Origin: Saccoglossus kowalevskii
Taxonomy: Eukaryota; Hemichordata; Enteropneusta; Harrimaniidae
NCBI RefSeq assembly: GCF_000003605.2
Contig: NW_003110986.1
Coordinates: 1 to 10,959 of the forward strand
Direction of reading: 5' to 3'
DNA length: 10,959 nt
The notes under the pieces were generated by a model. It was given only the letters and a program-made list of their open reading frames with translations, was not told the origin of the DNA and did no database searches. Each line of letters begins with the position of its first letter. Within the stretch, counting starts at the first letter, position 1. Both the position numbers and the translations under genes were made by a program. Shown piece after piece: positions 1 to 8,037 of this stretch.

Positions 1-158
1 AGTGACAAAAATGTGTATACCATTCTATGATATGTGGATGACCAATTGAACGGCATTTCCTACTTATGCAAGTATTAAATTCAGATTATTGTTTCATTCA
101 GACTCTCCCGATAATTGATTTAGTGTTAACACAAACTATTTATCCTGTTTGTTTGTAG

Positions 159-393
159 ACGAACCCACAATTATTGCTGTCACTGAGAGTCCCCTCAAAA
201 TCTTGGGAATGGTTTCTACAGGATGGGTCAAATTACATACAGATAGATTCATCTGATAAATATGATATTGATGCAGTGGAAGGTGATGAACAGAAAACAA
301 CGTTGACTGTATTTGATACACAGTGTGTTCATAATTATCGCTGTCAACTTGGAGAATCATACGCGAATATTGAATTCCAGGCAACGGGGTCGG
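159..393 (+). pseudogene. Broken Ig-domain exon (copy of the Ig4 exon at 10406)
   Basis: The exon is bounded by a gtttgtttgtag acceptor and a gtcagc donor, both matching the intact exon at 10406-10711. It is 235 bases long against 306. A 68-base segment is missing just before the codons for WEWFLQDG, and a 3-base loss occurs further on. The 68-base loss removes the B-strand cysteine (LLECG in the intact copy) and shifts the frame. Entering in phase 1, as the intact copy does, reading stops at TGA 254-256. From the WEWF codons onward the correct frame is still open to the donor and keeps the C-strand Trp and the F-strand YRCQLG. The other aligned bases differ at about 22 of 235 positions. This is a dead or alternatively entered exon. 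Because the family uses phase-1 joints at both ends, skipping it would leave the rest of the gene in frame. Confidence 0.8.
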
Positions 394-465
394 GTCAGCT
401 TCGCGGCAGTTAATTCTACCTCTTAATGATATATTAAAAGATTATCTATTTTTTTCAGTAGCAGA

Positions 466-568
466 ATGTAATATTCGAACATGTGTAGATATTGAATATT
501 CATTGTTGTTGACTTAATACGCAAAAATGCAAACTCGCCGTTATTATCCAATTTATCATACATATGGC
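466..568. repeat. Intronic block nearly identical to 10790-10892
   Basis: These 103 bases, downstream of the broken Ig exon, differ from 10790-10892 at only 4 positions and have no gaps. The neighbouring exon copies differ at about 22 of 235 aligned bases. The block starts at atgtaatattcgaacatg and ends at catacatatggc. It has no open frame of note. It could be a conserved intronic element, a tract homogenised by gene conversion, or chance variation. Confidence 0.7.
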
Positions 569-655
569 GATCTGTATATGCACAAGCACAATCGTCATTA
601 TTGTAAAAACCTATGACGTAATATTCGATCTATTCACATCGTAGTTTTTTTACAG

Positions 656-819
656 AAACTAACCAATATCCTTGTATCATATGTGTCAGCGTGGCGGCAT
701 TATTTACAGTTCTTCTTTGCTGCTCAGTGACTGGCAATATCGTCGCATTTATTATACATATACGTCTTAAGCGAAGTTTGTCTAAACAGGTTTGCTCTAT
801 GTTAAATAATGACGAGTAA
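656..819 (+). CDS. Transmembrane and cytoplasmic terminal exon of an upstream IgSF gene copy
   Basis: A T-rich acceptor (gtagttttttttacag, ending at 655) opens an exon that reads in phase 1, matching the phase-1 donor of the Ig exon upstream. After a few polar residues (TNQYP) comes a long hydrophobic stretch containing CIICVSVAALFTVLLCCS and then NIVAFIIH. A basic stop-transfer segment (RLKRSLSK) follows, and the tail ends at TAA 817-819. The helix region is about 28 residues and the tail about 18-20 residues. No ITAM, ITIM or other tyrosine motif is present in the tail. Several cysteines in or near the membrane could be acylated (inference). A weak donor (cag|gtttgc at 790) exists, but the downstream stop and the polyadenylation signal at 871 favour a terminal exon. 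The protein would be a type I single-pass membrane protein. The exon looks intact although the Ig exon before it is broken. Confidence 0.65.
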
Positions 820-870
820 ATAACTATGTTTTCTATGTGGTGCATATCGTGGATATTGACAATTTATTTG

Positions 871-876
871 AATAAA
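871..876 (+). terminator. Polyadenylation signal AATAAA
   Basis: A canonical AATAAA lies 52 bases after the TAA that ends the transmembrane exon, with a second AATAAA at 933-938. The position suits a short 3' UTR. The motif is common by chance in AT-rich DNA, so support comes from its placement. Confidence 0.45.
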
Positions 877-2550
877 ATAACCCATTCCCATGGAATTATT
901 GAGATTTCCTATTACAATTAGGTCAAAATATTAATAAATAATAAAAAAAATCCTGTCAGATAAACTTGATAGTGTTACCAGCAACAACATTTACGTATAA
1001 ACGGTAGAAATACGTATGAGTGTATTTGTTCAAGTGGTTGTGATTGTTTAAATTAAGGGTTTTATGTTGATATTCTGTATTTTGTTTTAAAGTCTATGTC
1101 AAATTCAGGTGATAATTATACAACACTTTCTACAATGACTAAAGATGCAGTACATGTACAAATTACAAATTATTGACAATTTATTACAATCATTTTGAAT
1201 GTATGTCGTAGTAATACCTAGTGAATAAATTGACACTAACGTCATATACAGTACTATATGAATCTTGTTTGCATAATTTAATAAAAGTGTTTGCAATTTG
1301 AACAAAATGTTTGACACGGTAGTCTTTTTACTGAATAAACATTGCACTAGTGTCTCGTGTCTTATTATTTTACCGACAACGCTGATACTATACATGTCGA
1401 TGCAGTAATGTAGTGGCATTTTCAATTCATTTGCATGTGAATATAGAGGAGGTTGTTCACCCCTATATCGAACACTGAGTGGTCTGAACTGTTTGACCTT
1501 TGTACCCGAGTAAACCAGCGTTACTCCACATTTAACACACTTATGTACATTTATTGTTTTGTTTGGTTCTAGTCAATTTTACAAAACAAATGAAGAATTT
1601 GATGCTAGAATATAGCTGAAAATATTGTCTTTCACAAGAAACAAACTTAACTCCTCGGGGTGTGTGTGCCTTGAATTGGGGATTGAAGCTGATGTCAATG
1701 AAGTTGTAGCATCTATTCAGATCATCATCTTATGTACAGTGGTACGTAATGGGCAATGCTGCGTACAATGACTTCCTCTAAGAGAAGTATTTTCATGTAG
1801 TGGAATAAGTGATACAATCATTTATCAAGGCAGACATATATTTGCCAATACAAATATCTAATTACAAAATATTAACAAATCATATTTTTGAATGGATTAA
1901 TAATTTCTGGGGTATCATTATTTTAATTCAATATTTTTTGCTATTTTTATTTTTTTTTCAAATTTTTTCAATTCAAAAATGAAATTACGTCATTTAATAA
2001 CTTTTATATCGAGCTCCGTAGTGTCACATACCGAAATATGGCACTTTTATTCAGAAAACTTAATTAAATTTAAAATTAAACTACATCTTACCTGCGAATT
2101 GCCAATTATTATAAACACACGTCATATTTACATATTATGTGGATGGGCACAAAATGCTATTGGGGCAATAGTGCATTAGTTATGTAGGACAATTGTGGTA
2201 TCATATGTAATTCACGTTATAAGTATACAACCTGGATATTACTGTTTGTTATCAAATGCAGGATATGAAAAACAATGTTGCCATTATTTTGGTATGTGAC
2301 CTTTCATCTCATGGAATCCAAAATGGCGCACAAGAGAACATACCCATAGGCCTAACATTTGATTATATTTGAAATACGCGTTTTAAAGACCAACAGTTTT
2401 ACAATTTAAATTATATAACATGGTTAATCACATCTATCACTACTCATTCTATAAAATCTGTATTCCATACTTTCACAAAATCCAGTGAACAGTTAATTGA
2501 CAGTGGTGGCGTCTATTAGTTTCGTTAAGCAACTATTCGTTAACTTATAT
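877..2550. other. Non-coding intergenic or intronic stretch
   Basis: AT-rich DNA without a convincing exon on either strand. A 106-codon reverse-strand open frame (1105-1425) has low-complexity, non-family-like composition and no splice context. T-rich and A/T-rich runs occupy about 1905-1980. No transposon ends, tRNA or other repeats were recognised. Confidence 0.6.
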
Positions 2551-2580
2551 AATCATACGCGGATATTGAAGTGCAGGCAA
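2551..2580 (+). pseudogene. Fossil of the 3' end of the Ig4-type exon
   Basis: This 30-base stretch matches 10673-10702 at 29 of 30 positions. It encodes the G-strand end of the Ig domain (SYADIEVQA in the intact copy). Similarity fades quickly upstream, where only short pieces such as aacttat can be aligned, and the donor is lost. It lies about 60 bases before a transmembrane-exon fossil, in the same order and strand as in the other copies. It is therefore a remnant of a third gene copy. Confidence 0.7.
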
Positions 2581-2643
2581 TATGATTGCATAGAAAACAC
2601 AGTCGTATTTTAGTTTTAAATAATGTTTTATATATTATTACAG

Positions 2644-2715
2644 AAACCGGGCAAAATAAATGTATGTTGGTGCATAATTTGCAATCTTCCTTAATTGCTC
2701 AGTAACTAGGAGTAT
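2644..2715 (+). pseudogene. Fossil of the transmembrane exon
   Basis: An acceptor-like attattacag is followed by aaaccgggcaaaataaatgt, resembling the start of the intact TM exon (acag|aaactaaccaatatcc). After a gap in the alignment, gctcagtaactagg matches gctcagtgactgg of the intact exon. In the expected phase the frame reaches TAA at the GCTCAG TAA position, about one base out of register with the intact copy. It is a degraded remnant, recognisable by motif order and by the Ig fossil just upstream. Confidence 0.45.
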
Positions 2716-4505
2716 TTGAGTATGTAGTACACCACACCAGGAAGGTAAAAACATATATTAACACTTGGAGTATATCATATAAATACACTATTGTTAATGG
2801 TTTATTAACAATGAATTTTCTGATCACACACACAATTTACGATTGTGAAATACCGATAACAAATGTAACAGTACATTATATCTCTATTCGAACGTTGCGG
2901 GCGCTAATTACCATAGTCTACGTATGAGATCTGAAGTGATTGAAAAAAGAATATTTGCAGTGTGTTTTACTGCAATTAAAACATGCATAACGCTTTACAC
3001 GAGTTAACAATTTATTTAAGGTAGAGACTCACGTTCCTGGCCTTCCATTTTAACGCCTTTTTTTCTGTATGTGATCACGAAATTTCAAGAGTATGATAAA
3101 TCAGTAGAATGTTATCGCGTAATTATTCATAACATTCATTTACAAGATAATCATCGACATGATCAAATACCTTCCTCATTGTTTTACAAGTTGCCATGGT
3201 TTTGCAACAACAATTAAGATTGTTTGATGAGTACTAAGATTAGTGCTAAAATGAGCATCATGCTCAGTATTTTGAATACAAGCTGCAGTTGGTGGTTATT
3301 ACTGTAGATTGTGAAATGCGATGCTTCACTTTCAAATACGGAAGTATCCTGTTTATTAATCGTATTTCTTCAACTTTTAAACGTAATTTCTTTCTGTAAC
3401 TTACACTATTATTTGGATAATTTGTTTATATATTCAGAAAATCCCCCCCCCCTCAATTTAAAATTAGCTACGAAAGGGAGTCCTACCTTAATGAAAACAA
3501 TTTAACCAAATTTCGTCCACTATAACAAAAACATTGTGGTCAATTTTCACGTATTTTTTTTCTCTTGAGAAACATTTAAATGGCTACTATTACTAGATGT
3601 ATACTGACTTGTAAACTGGTCATACGAATGTTACAATCAGGTTTATGTAATGATTGCAAAATAATAACGGTGTTGCCGAATTTCAAGCTTCTTTTGTAGA
3701 GACTTAAAGTGGACACAGACGGGTTAATAGCAGAGACTGGCGACTTTGTTTATAGAATGTAAGCACAGTAGCATGAAATTTGCATTTGAATGTAACATAG
3801 GACGCGAACTTTAATGCAAACACAAACCTTACATTCAGTGACATCAGTGAGTTGACCTTTACGCATTTGATAGTGAATGTATCTAGGCCAGTAGATATAG
3901 CCTAGGTATTGAGTCGGTGGTACACTCACTTAGCGTAGGTGTCGACCTTTTTGATGTTCAATTCCGGTTGGTTTTAAAACTCATGTATATCGTCATTACT
4001 CCGATACAACAACCTCTATGCAACAAGTGACCGGTGAACACAATCTTTATATTCAGTGTACTAGGCGTTTTGAACTGCTATAGTACAGTACCACGTCAAT
4101 TGTAAACAGATGCATTGGTTTCGTCACAGAGCGTTGAAAAAGTCATTCATGACAAAAGAAAGCAAGGCAAGCGTTTATATACGTTATAAATGTTGTACAA
4201 CACATCGCAAAGGCTGATGTAATATTTTACTTAGCTATGACAAAACCTACAACAAAACAAAAACAATATTTGTTGATTAGAACAGATTTGGTCAGATATG
4301 GAGAACAAATCTCACATGAACAATAAAATTATGCAAACATGGTGAAATGATAAATAAACAAAATTATTTATGATGACCGATAATAATTATAAAACAATAA
4401 CATAAAATATTTTGGCACTGATGTTTAATAATATAGCAATGTGGAGGTGCCAAACACGCGTATTAAATGACTGTATTAATACAAAAACTTATAGGCAAGA
4501 TAGGA
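2716..4505. other. Non-coding stretch with no recognised gene
   Basis: AT-rich sequence with frequent stops in all frames. The one forward open frame of note (3311-3505, 64 codons) crosses a run of ten C bases (3443-3452) and resembles no family member. No exon with matching splice sites was recognised. A promoter or a lost 5' exon for the decayed gene at 4506 might lie near the right end, but no specific element can be supported. Confidence 0.55.
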
Positions 4506-4766
4506 TAGTTCAAACGTTGTGAACTGGGTTAAAGTTGAGACCGCTGCACTAGCTGAAATCACAGACCAAGTTTCTACTATTTACATAGGTAATCCAGCCA
4601 ATTACGAATCCAGACTCATAGTTATCAATGGGAAGGCGAGGGTGGCCAGACAAGTAACACTGAAGACAATACATGGGAAGTGACATATACTGGAGACGAT
4701 GATAAAGAACATATTACATGCACAGCTATAAACAGTCAACATATGAAAAGACTGTGTATTATTCAG
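4506..4766 (+). pseudogene. Chimeric Ig pseudo-exon: Ig1 fused to Ig3
   Basis: The left part (about 4506-4606) aligns with the middle of the Ig1 exon at 7797-7905, including NWVKV and LAEITDQ. The right part (from 4607) aligns with the Ig3 exon from 9661 onward, including YQWE, NTWE, TGDD and ITCTA. The junction lies in aatccagccaattacgaatccagactc, where both parents carry an aatccag motif (agc and aga side), so a microhomology deletion is likely. The Ig1 leader, B-strand Cys and F-strand Cys, and all of the Ig2 exon, are missing. At least three frames are needed to follow the homology: Ig1 in frame 1, a short piece in frame 2 with TAG at 4619, then frame 0 from about 4623 to the donor cag|gtacgt at 4767. 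A further one-base problem near aacagtcaacatatg displaces the G-strand codons (TYEKTVYYS in the alternative frame). This cannot encode a normal Ig domain. Confidence 0.85.
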
Positions 4767-5048
4767 GTACGTGTTTAATCAATTATATTCGATTATGTAT
4801 TATGCTTATATAAGCAACATTGCTTATTTTAACCTTATTCGCAATGTCGTGTTATTAATTTAAAAACGTTTAACCTATTTTCTTCATATTTGGTGTGAAA
4901 TTGTAATCCTTTGAATAATATGAATGTGTTATTTTAATAATTCTGACCATACAAGGCCGCCCCATCAAATTGTGTGCCGACATTTTCGTATCAATAAATA
5001 AGATTCCATTATGTTTTCCTATTGGTAATTATAAAGATTATTTTGCAG

Positions 5049-5120
5049 ATTGTGGCAGTGTTTTTATCCATATGGCTGATGGTGTTTGTGAACATTGTTT
5101 GCATGAAAGATATTGAATGA
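5049..5120 (+). CDS. Putative short transmembrane terminal exon after the chimeric pseudo-exon
   Basis: An acceptor (attattttgcag, ending at 5048) is followed in phase 0 by 23 codons and TGA 5118-5120. The peptide is almost wholly hydrophobic (IVAVFLSIWLMVFVNIVC) and ends in MKDIE, so it would be a membrane helix with a tail of a few residues. The last open frame of the upstream pseudo-exon also leaves in phase 0, so the two can join. However, that frame appears shifted relative to the ancestral Ig reading, where the donor would be phase 1. The helix has no evident similarity to the TM exon at 656. It could be a real alternative terminal exon, a remnant, or a chance hydrophobic frame in T-rich DNA. 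Confidence 0.35.
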   Translation: MVAVFLSIWLMVFVNIVCMKDIE

Positions 5121-6039
5121 TCATTTCAAGGTGTGTCAAACTTATACGTATTGTCATGATTATTTTGGAATTATGATTGATTTCTAATTAGCTGACAATT
5201 TGATATCAAACAATAGCATATGCAATGTTCTATCGGTAGCCCTTGTTTGAGTTTGATATGCTAAGATAGCACCACTATCATCACGCTAGACAGTCAAAGT
5301 TTACTGATATCCCACAACTATTTTTGAAATTGATGTTCACCTCAATTTGTTTTTTCTTTTCTTTTAGATTAAAGCGCCTCAATTAATATAGCGATGAAAT
5401 ATGCTTACATATGTACAAAAATTGTTTTATTTTCAATTTAATTTGTGTGCACATGTAGAAATGCTTATTCATTAGATGAGTGTCATCTTTATCTTATATA
5501 TAGTCCATGAGACCTACACTAAATACATTCGAAAACTATGGGAGACATAGAGGAATTTATATTACGGAAGGTATACAGCAGAAATGTTATCTGACGAGGT
5601 TGTTATGTTATTGTACTGATAGTAACACAAAAAACATAAAATATAAGTTTTATTCACACGAGTACAATATTTTATATGTTTTTAATCATTGTAAATATCG
5701 ACCATTTTCTTAACATTGTGTTTTGAGTTGTCCGAATTAGAGAATGACTGATTCTATTGTAGAATGTGGACGAGAGAGATGTGTTGTTCGGTGGAGTAAT
5801 TTTGCAGATCAACATTTTTGACCAATTTGTGAGTGCTGATTTAGACGATGTATGTTATGCCGGCCTTTTTAAATAATGCTTATAGTCTAAGCCTACTAGG
5901 AATGTTCATTTCATAGACATCGTAGCTAGTTTTCCCTTCGATTATGGAAATATAGATTTGGTCATTTTAGATATTTCTTTAGCGTTTTTCAATATTTTGT
6001 TACAATGTGCTTTACACATAGGGTTAGTATGAATATCAC
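5121..6039. other. Non-coding stretch between decayed copy and minisatellite
   Basis: A good polypyrimidine acceptor-like site (ttttttcttttcttttag, ending at 5367) is present, but what follows closes within a few codons in every phase (for example IKAPQLI then stop). A 68-codon forward frame (5507-5713) has no splice support or family resemblance. No repeats or RNA genes were recognised. Confidence 0.5.
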
Positions 6040-6775
6040 TAATAGAGTTGATCGCTTTTACAAATAGGGTTGGTAATTATTACAAATTAGGCTAATTGGT
6101 ATTTAAAATAGGTTATTAATTCGTTATTACAAATATGATTGATTGTTATTATGAATAGGCTCGGCTTTAAACATACATGGTTGATCGTTATTACAAATAG
6201 GGTTGATCGTTATTACAAATAGGGTTGATCGTTATTACAAATAGGGTTGATCGTTATTACAAATAGGTTTGACCGTTATTACAAATAGGGTTGATCGTTA
6301 TTACAAATAGGGTTGATCGTTATTACAAATAGGGTTGATCGTTATTACAAATAGGGTTGATCGTTATTATTATAAATAGTGTTGGCTTTAAACATATATG
6401 GTTGATCGTTATTACAAATACGGTTGATCGTTATAACAAATAAAATAGGTTTGACCGTTATTACAAATAGGATTGATCTTTATTACAAATAGGGTTGATC
6501 GTTATTACAAATAGGTTTGACCGTTATTACAAATAGGGTTGATCGTTATTACAAATAGGGTTGATCGTTATTACAAATAAGGTTGATCGTTATTACAAAT
6601 ATGTTTGACCGTTATTACAAATAGGGTTGATCGTTATTACAAATAGGGTTGATCGTTATTACAAATAGGGTTGATCGTTATTACAAATAGGGTTGGTCGT
6701 TATTACAAATAGGTTTGATCGTTATTACAAATAGTTTTACAAATATGGATAATCGTTATTACAAAAAAAGGTTAA
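6040..6775. repeat. 22-bp minisatellite with about 30 units
   Basis: The consensus unit is gttattacaaatagggttgatc (22 bp), repeated head to tail. The arrays at about 6181-6365 and 6480-6730 are nearly perfect, and the edges are degenerate (6040-6180 and 6731-6775). A gaccg variant replaces gatcg at about 6271, 6453, 6519 and 6607. A non-repeat insert, ggctttaaacatayatggtt, occurs at 6163 and again at 6384, 221 bases apart (about ten units). This indicates that longer blocks were duplicated as well as single units. There is no sustained reading frame. Confidence 0.95.
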
Positions 6776-7338
6776 TCATGAACGTCAGCGTTATTAAGTG
6801 TGAAGACCAAGTTTAGTACACACATTTTGTAATACAACCACGATGCTTAATATTCAAACAATCACGAATGCGAGCCGGAAAGAGTGTTGGTGAGCAAGTA
6901 CTTTCCTTGTCATAGTTAATACGTCACTATAACATTCCAACGAAATAATGAAATAATGATGCTGGAGGAATTTCACATTTATGAAAAAACGAAGGAATAA
7001 TAAGAAAATATTGGTGAAATAATTCTACAAAATCACATGGGGAGGATAGCTATTATCATCATAATACACTTACCGCTTTAAAATAATTTCAATGGATGAA
7101 TCAAGTACGCATGTAAAGTTAAAAACGAGTTGGTCTGTTTCACATTTCTCTCAAAGAGGGCGCTTCATATTAGCATTGACGGAAGGCAGACAATCATGGT
7201 AAATACATTGACTCATTGTAATAACATAGATGGCGTCCCATTGCGGAAATTAAGCTTTGAGTTTAAGTGTACACTGAGTGGAATTTGTGCTATCTGTATG
7301 AATATATAACATTTCAGTAAACTACCAGAAGAAGGGAA
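6776..7338. other. Non-coding stretch upstream of the best-preserved Ig gene
   Basis: No family exon is visible here. The position makes it the likely promoter or 5' UTR region of the gene that follows. A TATATAA string at 7303-7309 is the only element of note, and such strings are frequent in this AT-rich sequence. Confidence 0.4.
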
Positions 7339-7395
7339 ATGGTCCAGGGTATTGTAACCGGGCTCTACATTGCTTTGCTTTTCAATACGTTGAGA
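7339..7395 (+). CDS. Candidate alternative leader exon
   Basis: An ATG in good context (gggaaATGg, purine at -3 and G at +4) opens 19 codons beginning MVQGIVTGLYIALLFNTL, which resembles a signal peptide with a hydrophobic core. Leaving at aga|gttata (7396) in phase 0 would join in frame to the acceptor ttttgtcag at 7715 and continue as VLIGPTG of the Ig1 exon. The donor is far from consensus, and the frame otherwise stops at TGA shortly after. It competes with the leader-like sequence directly attached to Ig1 (7677). Both cannot be the usual start. Confidence 0.2.
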
Positions 7396-7427
7396 GTTAT
7401 ACACTGACAGTCAATAAATCTTTTTAG

Positions 7428-7684
7428 TGAACATTGACCTGAGTTGTAGCTGTTCAACCACTAAGTGTACTGTGCCATTGTTGTTTTCATTTCCGTCTCC
7501 GTACAAACTAACATGGCATGCTGTACTTGATGACGTGGAGAATTGGCAATATGAATGTCGATTTGTAGCATACACTGAATGTTTCAGTGTTTCATTACGT
7601 TGTGAATGCAAGTACCACCATCTTATTATACTAAACGTTACTATTGCATTGGGAAAAAATAAAATGGTCACCATGGTTTCTTAA
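7428..7684 (+). CDS. Candidate cysteine-rich extracellular exon, family uncertain
   Basis: A tctttttag acceptor (ending at 7427) opens a phase-1 frame of about 85 codons ending at TAA 7682-7684. The peptide looks like a folded extracellular module: two Trp, several Cys in pairs (LSCSCS, YECRF, LRCECK), KLTWHAV, and an N-glycosylation sequon near the end in LNVTIALGK. The order of a Cys-x-Cys strand, a Y-x-L-x-W strand, an E-C strand and an N-x-T-x-x-L-G end is loosely like an N-terminal cytokine-receptor module. A short irregular Ig domain is the alternative. No donor in phase 1 is visible before the stop; gtcacc (7667) and gtttct (7676) are poor and in phase 0. The opposite strand is also open here (7411-7674), which weakens the coding argument. 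It could be an orphan exon of a lost gene or chance. Confidence 0.3.
7667..7676 (+). promoter_or_regulatory. Strong Kozak start context, one base out of frame with Ig1
   Basis: gtcaccATGG matches the Kozak consensus at every key position. The ATG (7673-7675) reads only three codons before TAA at 7682. The hydrophobic leader and Ig1 lie in the next frame, beginning TTT at 7677, so one fewer G would place this ATG directly before the leader. A second ATG at 7664 shares the closed frame. Confidence 0.4.
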
Positions 7685-8037
7685 TATCGTTATATTATAC
7701 TTAGTATTTTGTCAGGTTCTGATTGGACCAACTGGTATAGAATATGCCAAACCAGGAGAAGATGCAACCTTGAACTGCTCTATAGACTGGCAATCAAGTT
7801 CACAACCTGTGAACTGGGTTAAAGTTGGTGAGAGCGGTGCACTAGCTGAAATCACAGACCAGGGTTCTACTATTAACGTAGGTGATCCAGCCCATTACGG
7901 TATTGTGTACACAGCGCCATACAGATATGACTTGCTTATATACAATGTGGACCTAGAAGACGATGATGGAGAGTATGATTGTTATTTTAGTTTACAGGGC
8001 AATGCTGATGGGGAAGTAGGAACACTTACTGTACTTG
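7677..8037 (+). CDS. Leader-like segment plus Ig domain 1 (V/I-set type)
   Basis: The open frame begins with a hydrophobic run (FLNIVILYLVFCQVLIG) typical of a signal peptide core. It continues into a complete Ig domain: PGEDATLNCS (B-strand Cys with an NCS sequon), NWVKVGE (C-strand Trp), LLIYNVDLEDDDGEYDC (E strand and D-x-G-x-Y-x-C motif of strand F) and EVGTLTVLG (strand G). The exon ends at a perfect donor, ttg|gtaagt, in phase 1. The frame is open from 7635 but contains no in-frame ATG. Either the Kozak ATG at 7673 is displaced by one base, or an upstream exon joins at the acceptor ending at 7704 (phase 1) or the one ending at 7715 (phase 0). The domain itself is intact and is the parent-like copy of the left half of the pseudogene at 4506. 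The product would be extracellular. The left boundary is uncertain and the domain assignment is strong. Confidence 0.8.

Larger units (their letters stand above)
105..611 (+). repeat. Left copy of a duplicated gene segment (Ig exon plus flanking introns)
   Basis: This block aligns along its whole length with 10352-10959 at the other end of the window. The alignment covers the pyrimidine-rich intron end with its gtttgtttgtag acceptor, the Ig exon, the gtcagc donor and about 200 bases of the next intron, down to the shared tgtaaaaacct. The spacing is 10247 bases at the exon start and 10324 bases further into the intron. Differences are substitutions and small indels, plus one 68-base loss inside the exon. 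This shows a direct, same-orientation duplication of a gene or gene segment. Where the duplication unit begins cannot be read from this window. Confidence 0.9.

Noticed and set aside
630-845. Reverse-strand open frame over the TM exon
   Set aside because: It is the shadow of the forward TM exon, which has a proper acceptor, a phase match, a hydrophobic helix and a polyadenylation signal.
1105-1425. 106-codon reverse-strand open frame
   Set aside because: Composition is typical of chance frames in AT-rich DNA (many Ile, Tyr, Leu), with no domain pattern, splice context or similarity to other parts of the window.
3311-3505. 64-codon forward frame
   Set aside because: It crosses a ten-C homopolymer, has no splice support and no recognisable domain.
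5368-5391. Possible exon after a very strong polypyrimidine acceptor
   Set aside because: All three phases stop within eight codons, and no upstream donor gives a sensible join. It could be a 3' UTR splice site but cannot be supported.
5507-5713. 68-codon forward frame with two tyrosines (ENYG, GIYI) suggesting a signalling tail
   Set aside because: The tyrosine spacing is not a clear ITAM, there are no splice sites linking it to the Ig copies, and it lies in AT-rich sequence.
6040-6775. CRISPR-like array
   Set aside because: Units are contiguous 22-mers without unique spacers in a eukaryotic context, so it is a minisatellite.
7303-7318. TATATAA followed by a TCAGT initiator-like string
   Set aside because: The spacing (about 13 bases) is too short for a TATA-initiator pair, and both motifs are frequent by chance here.
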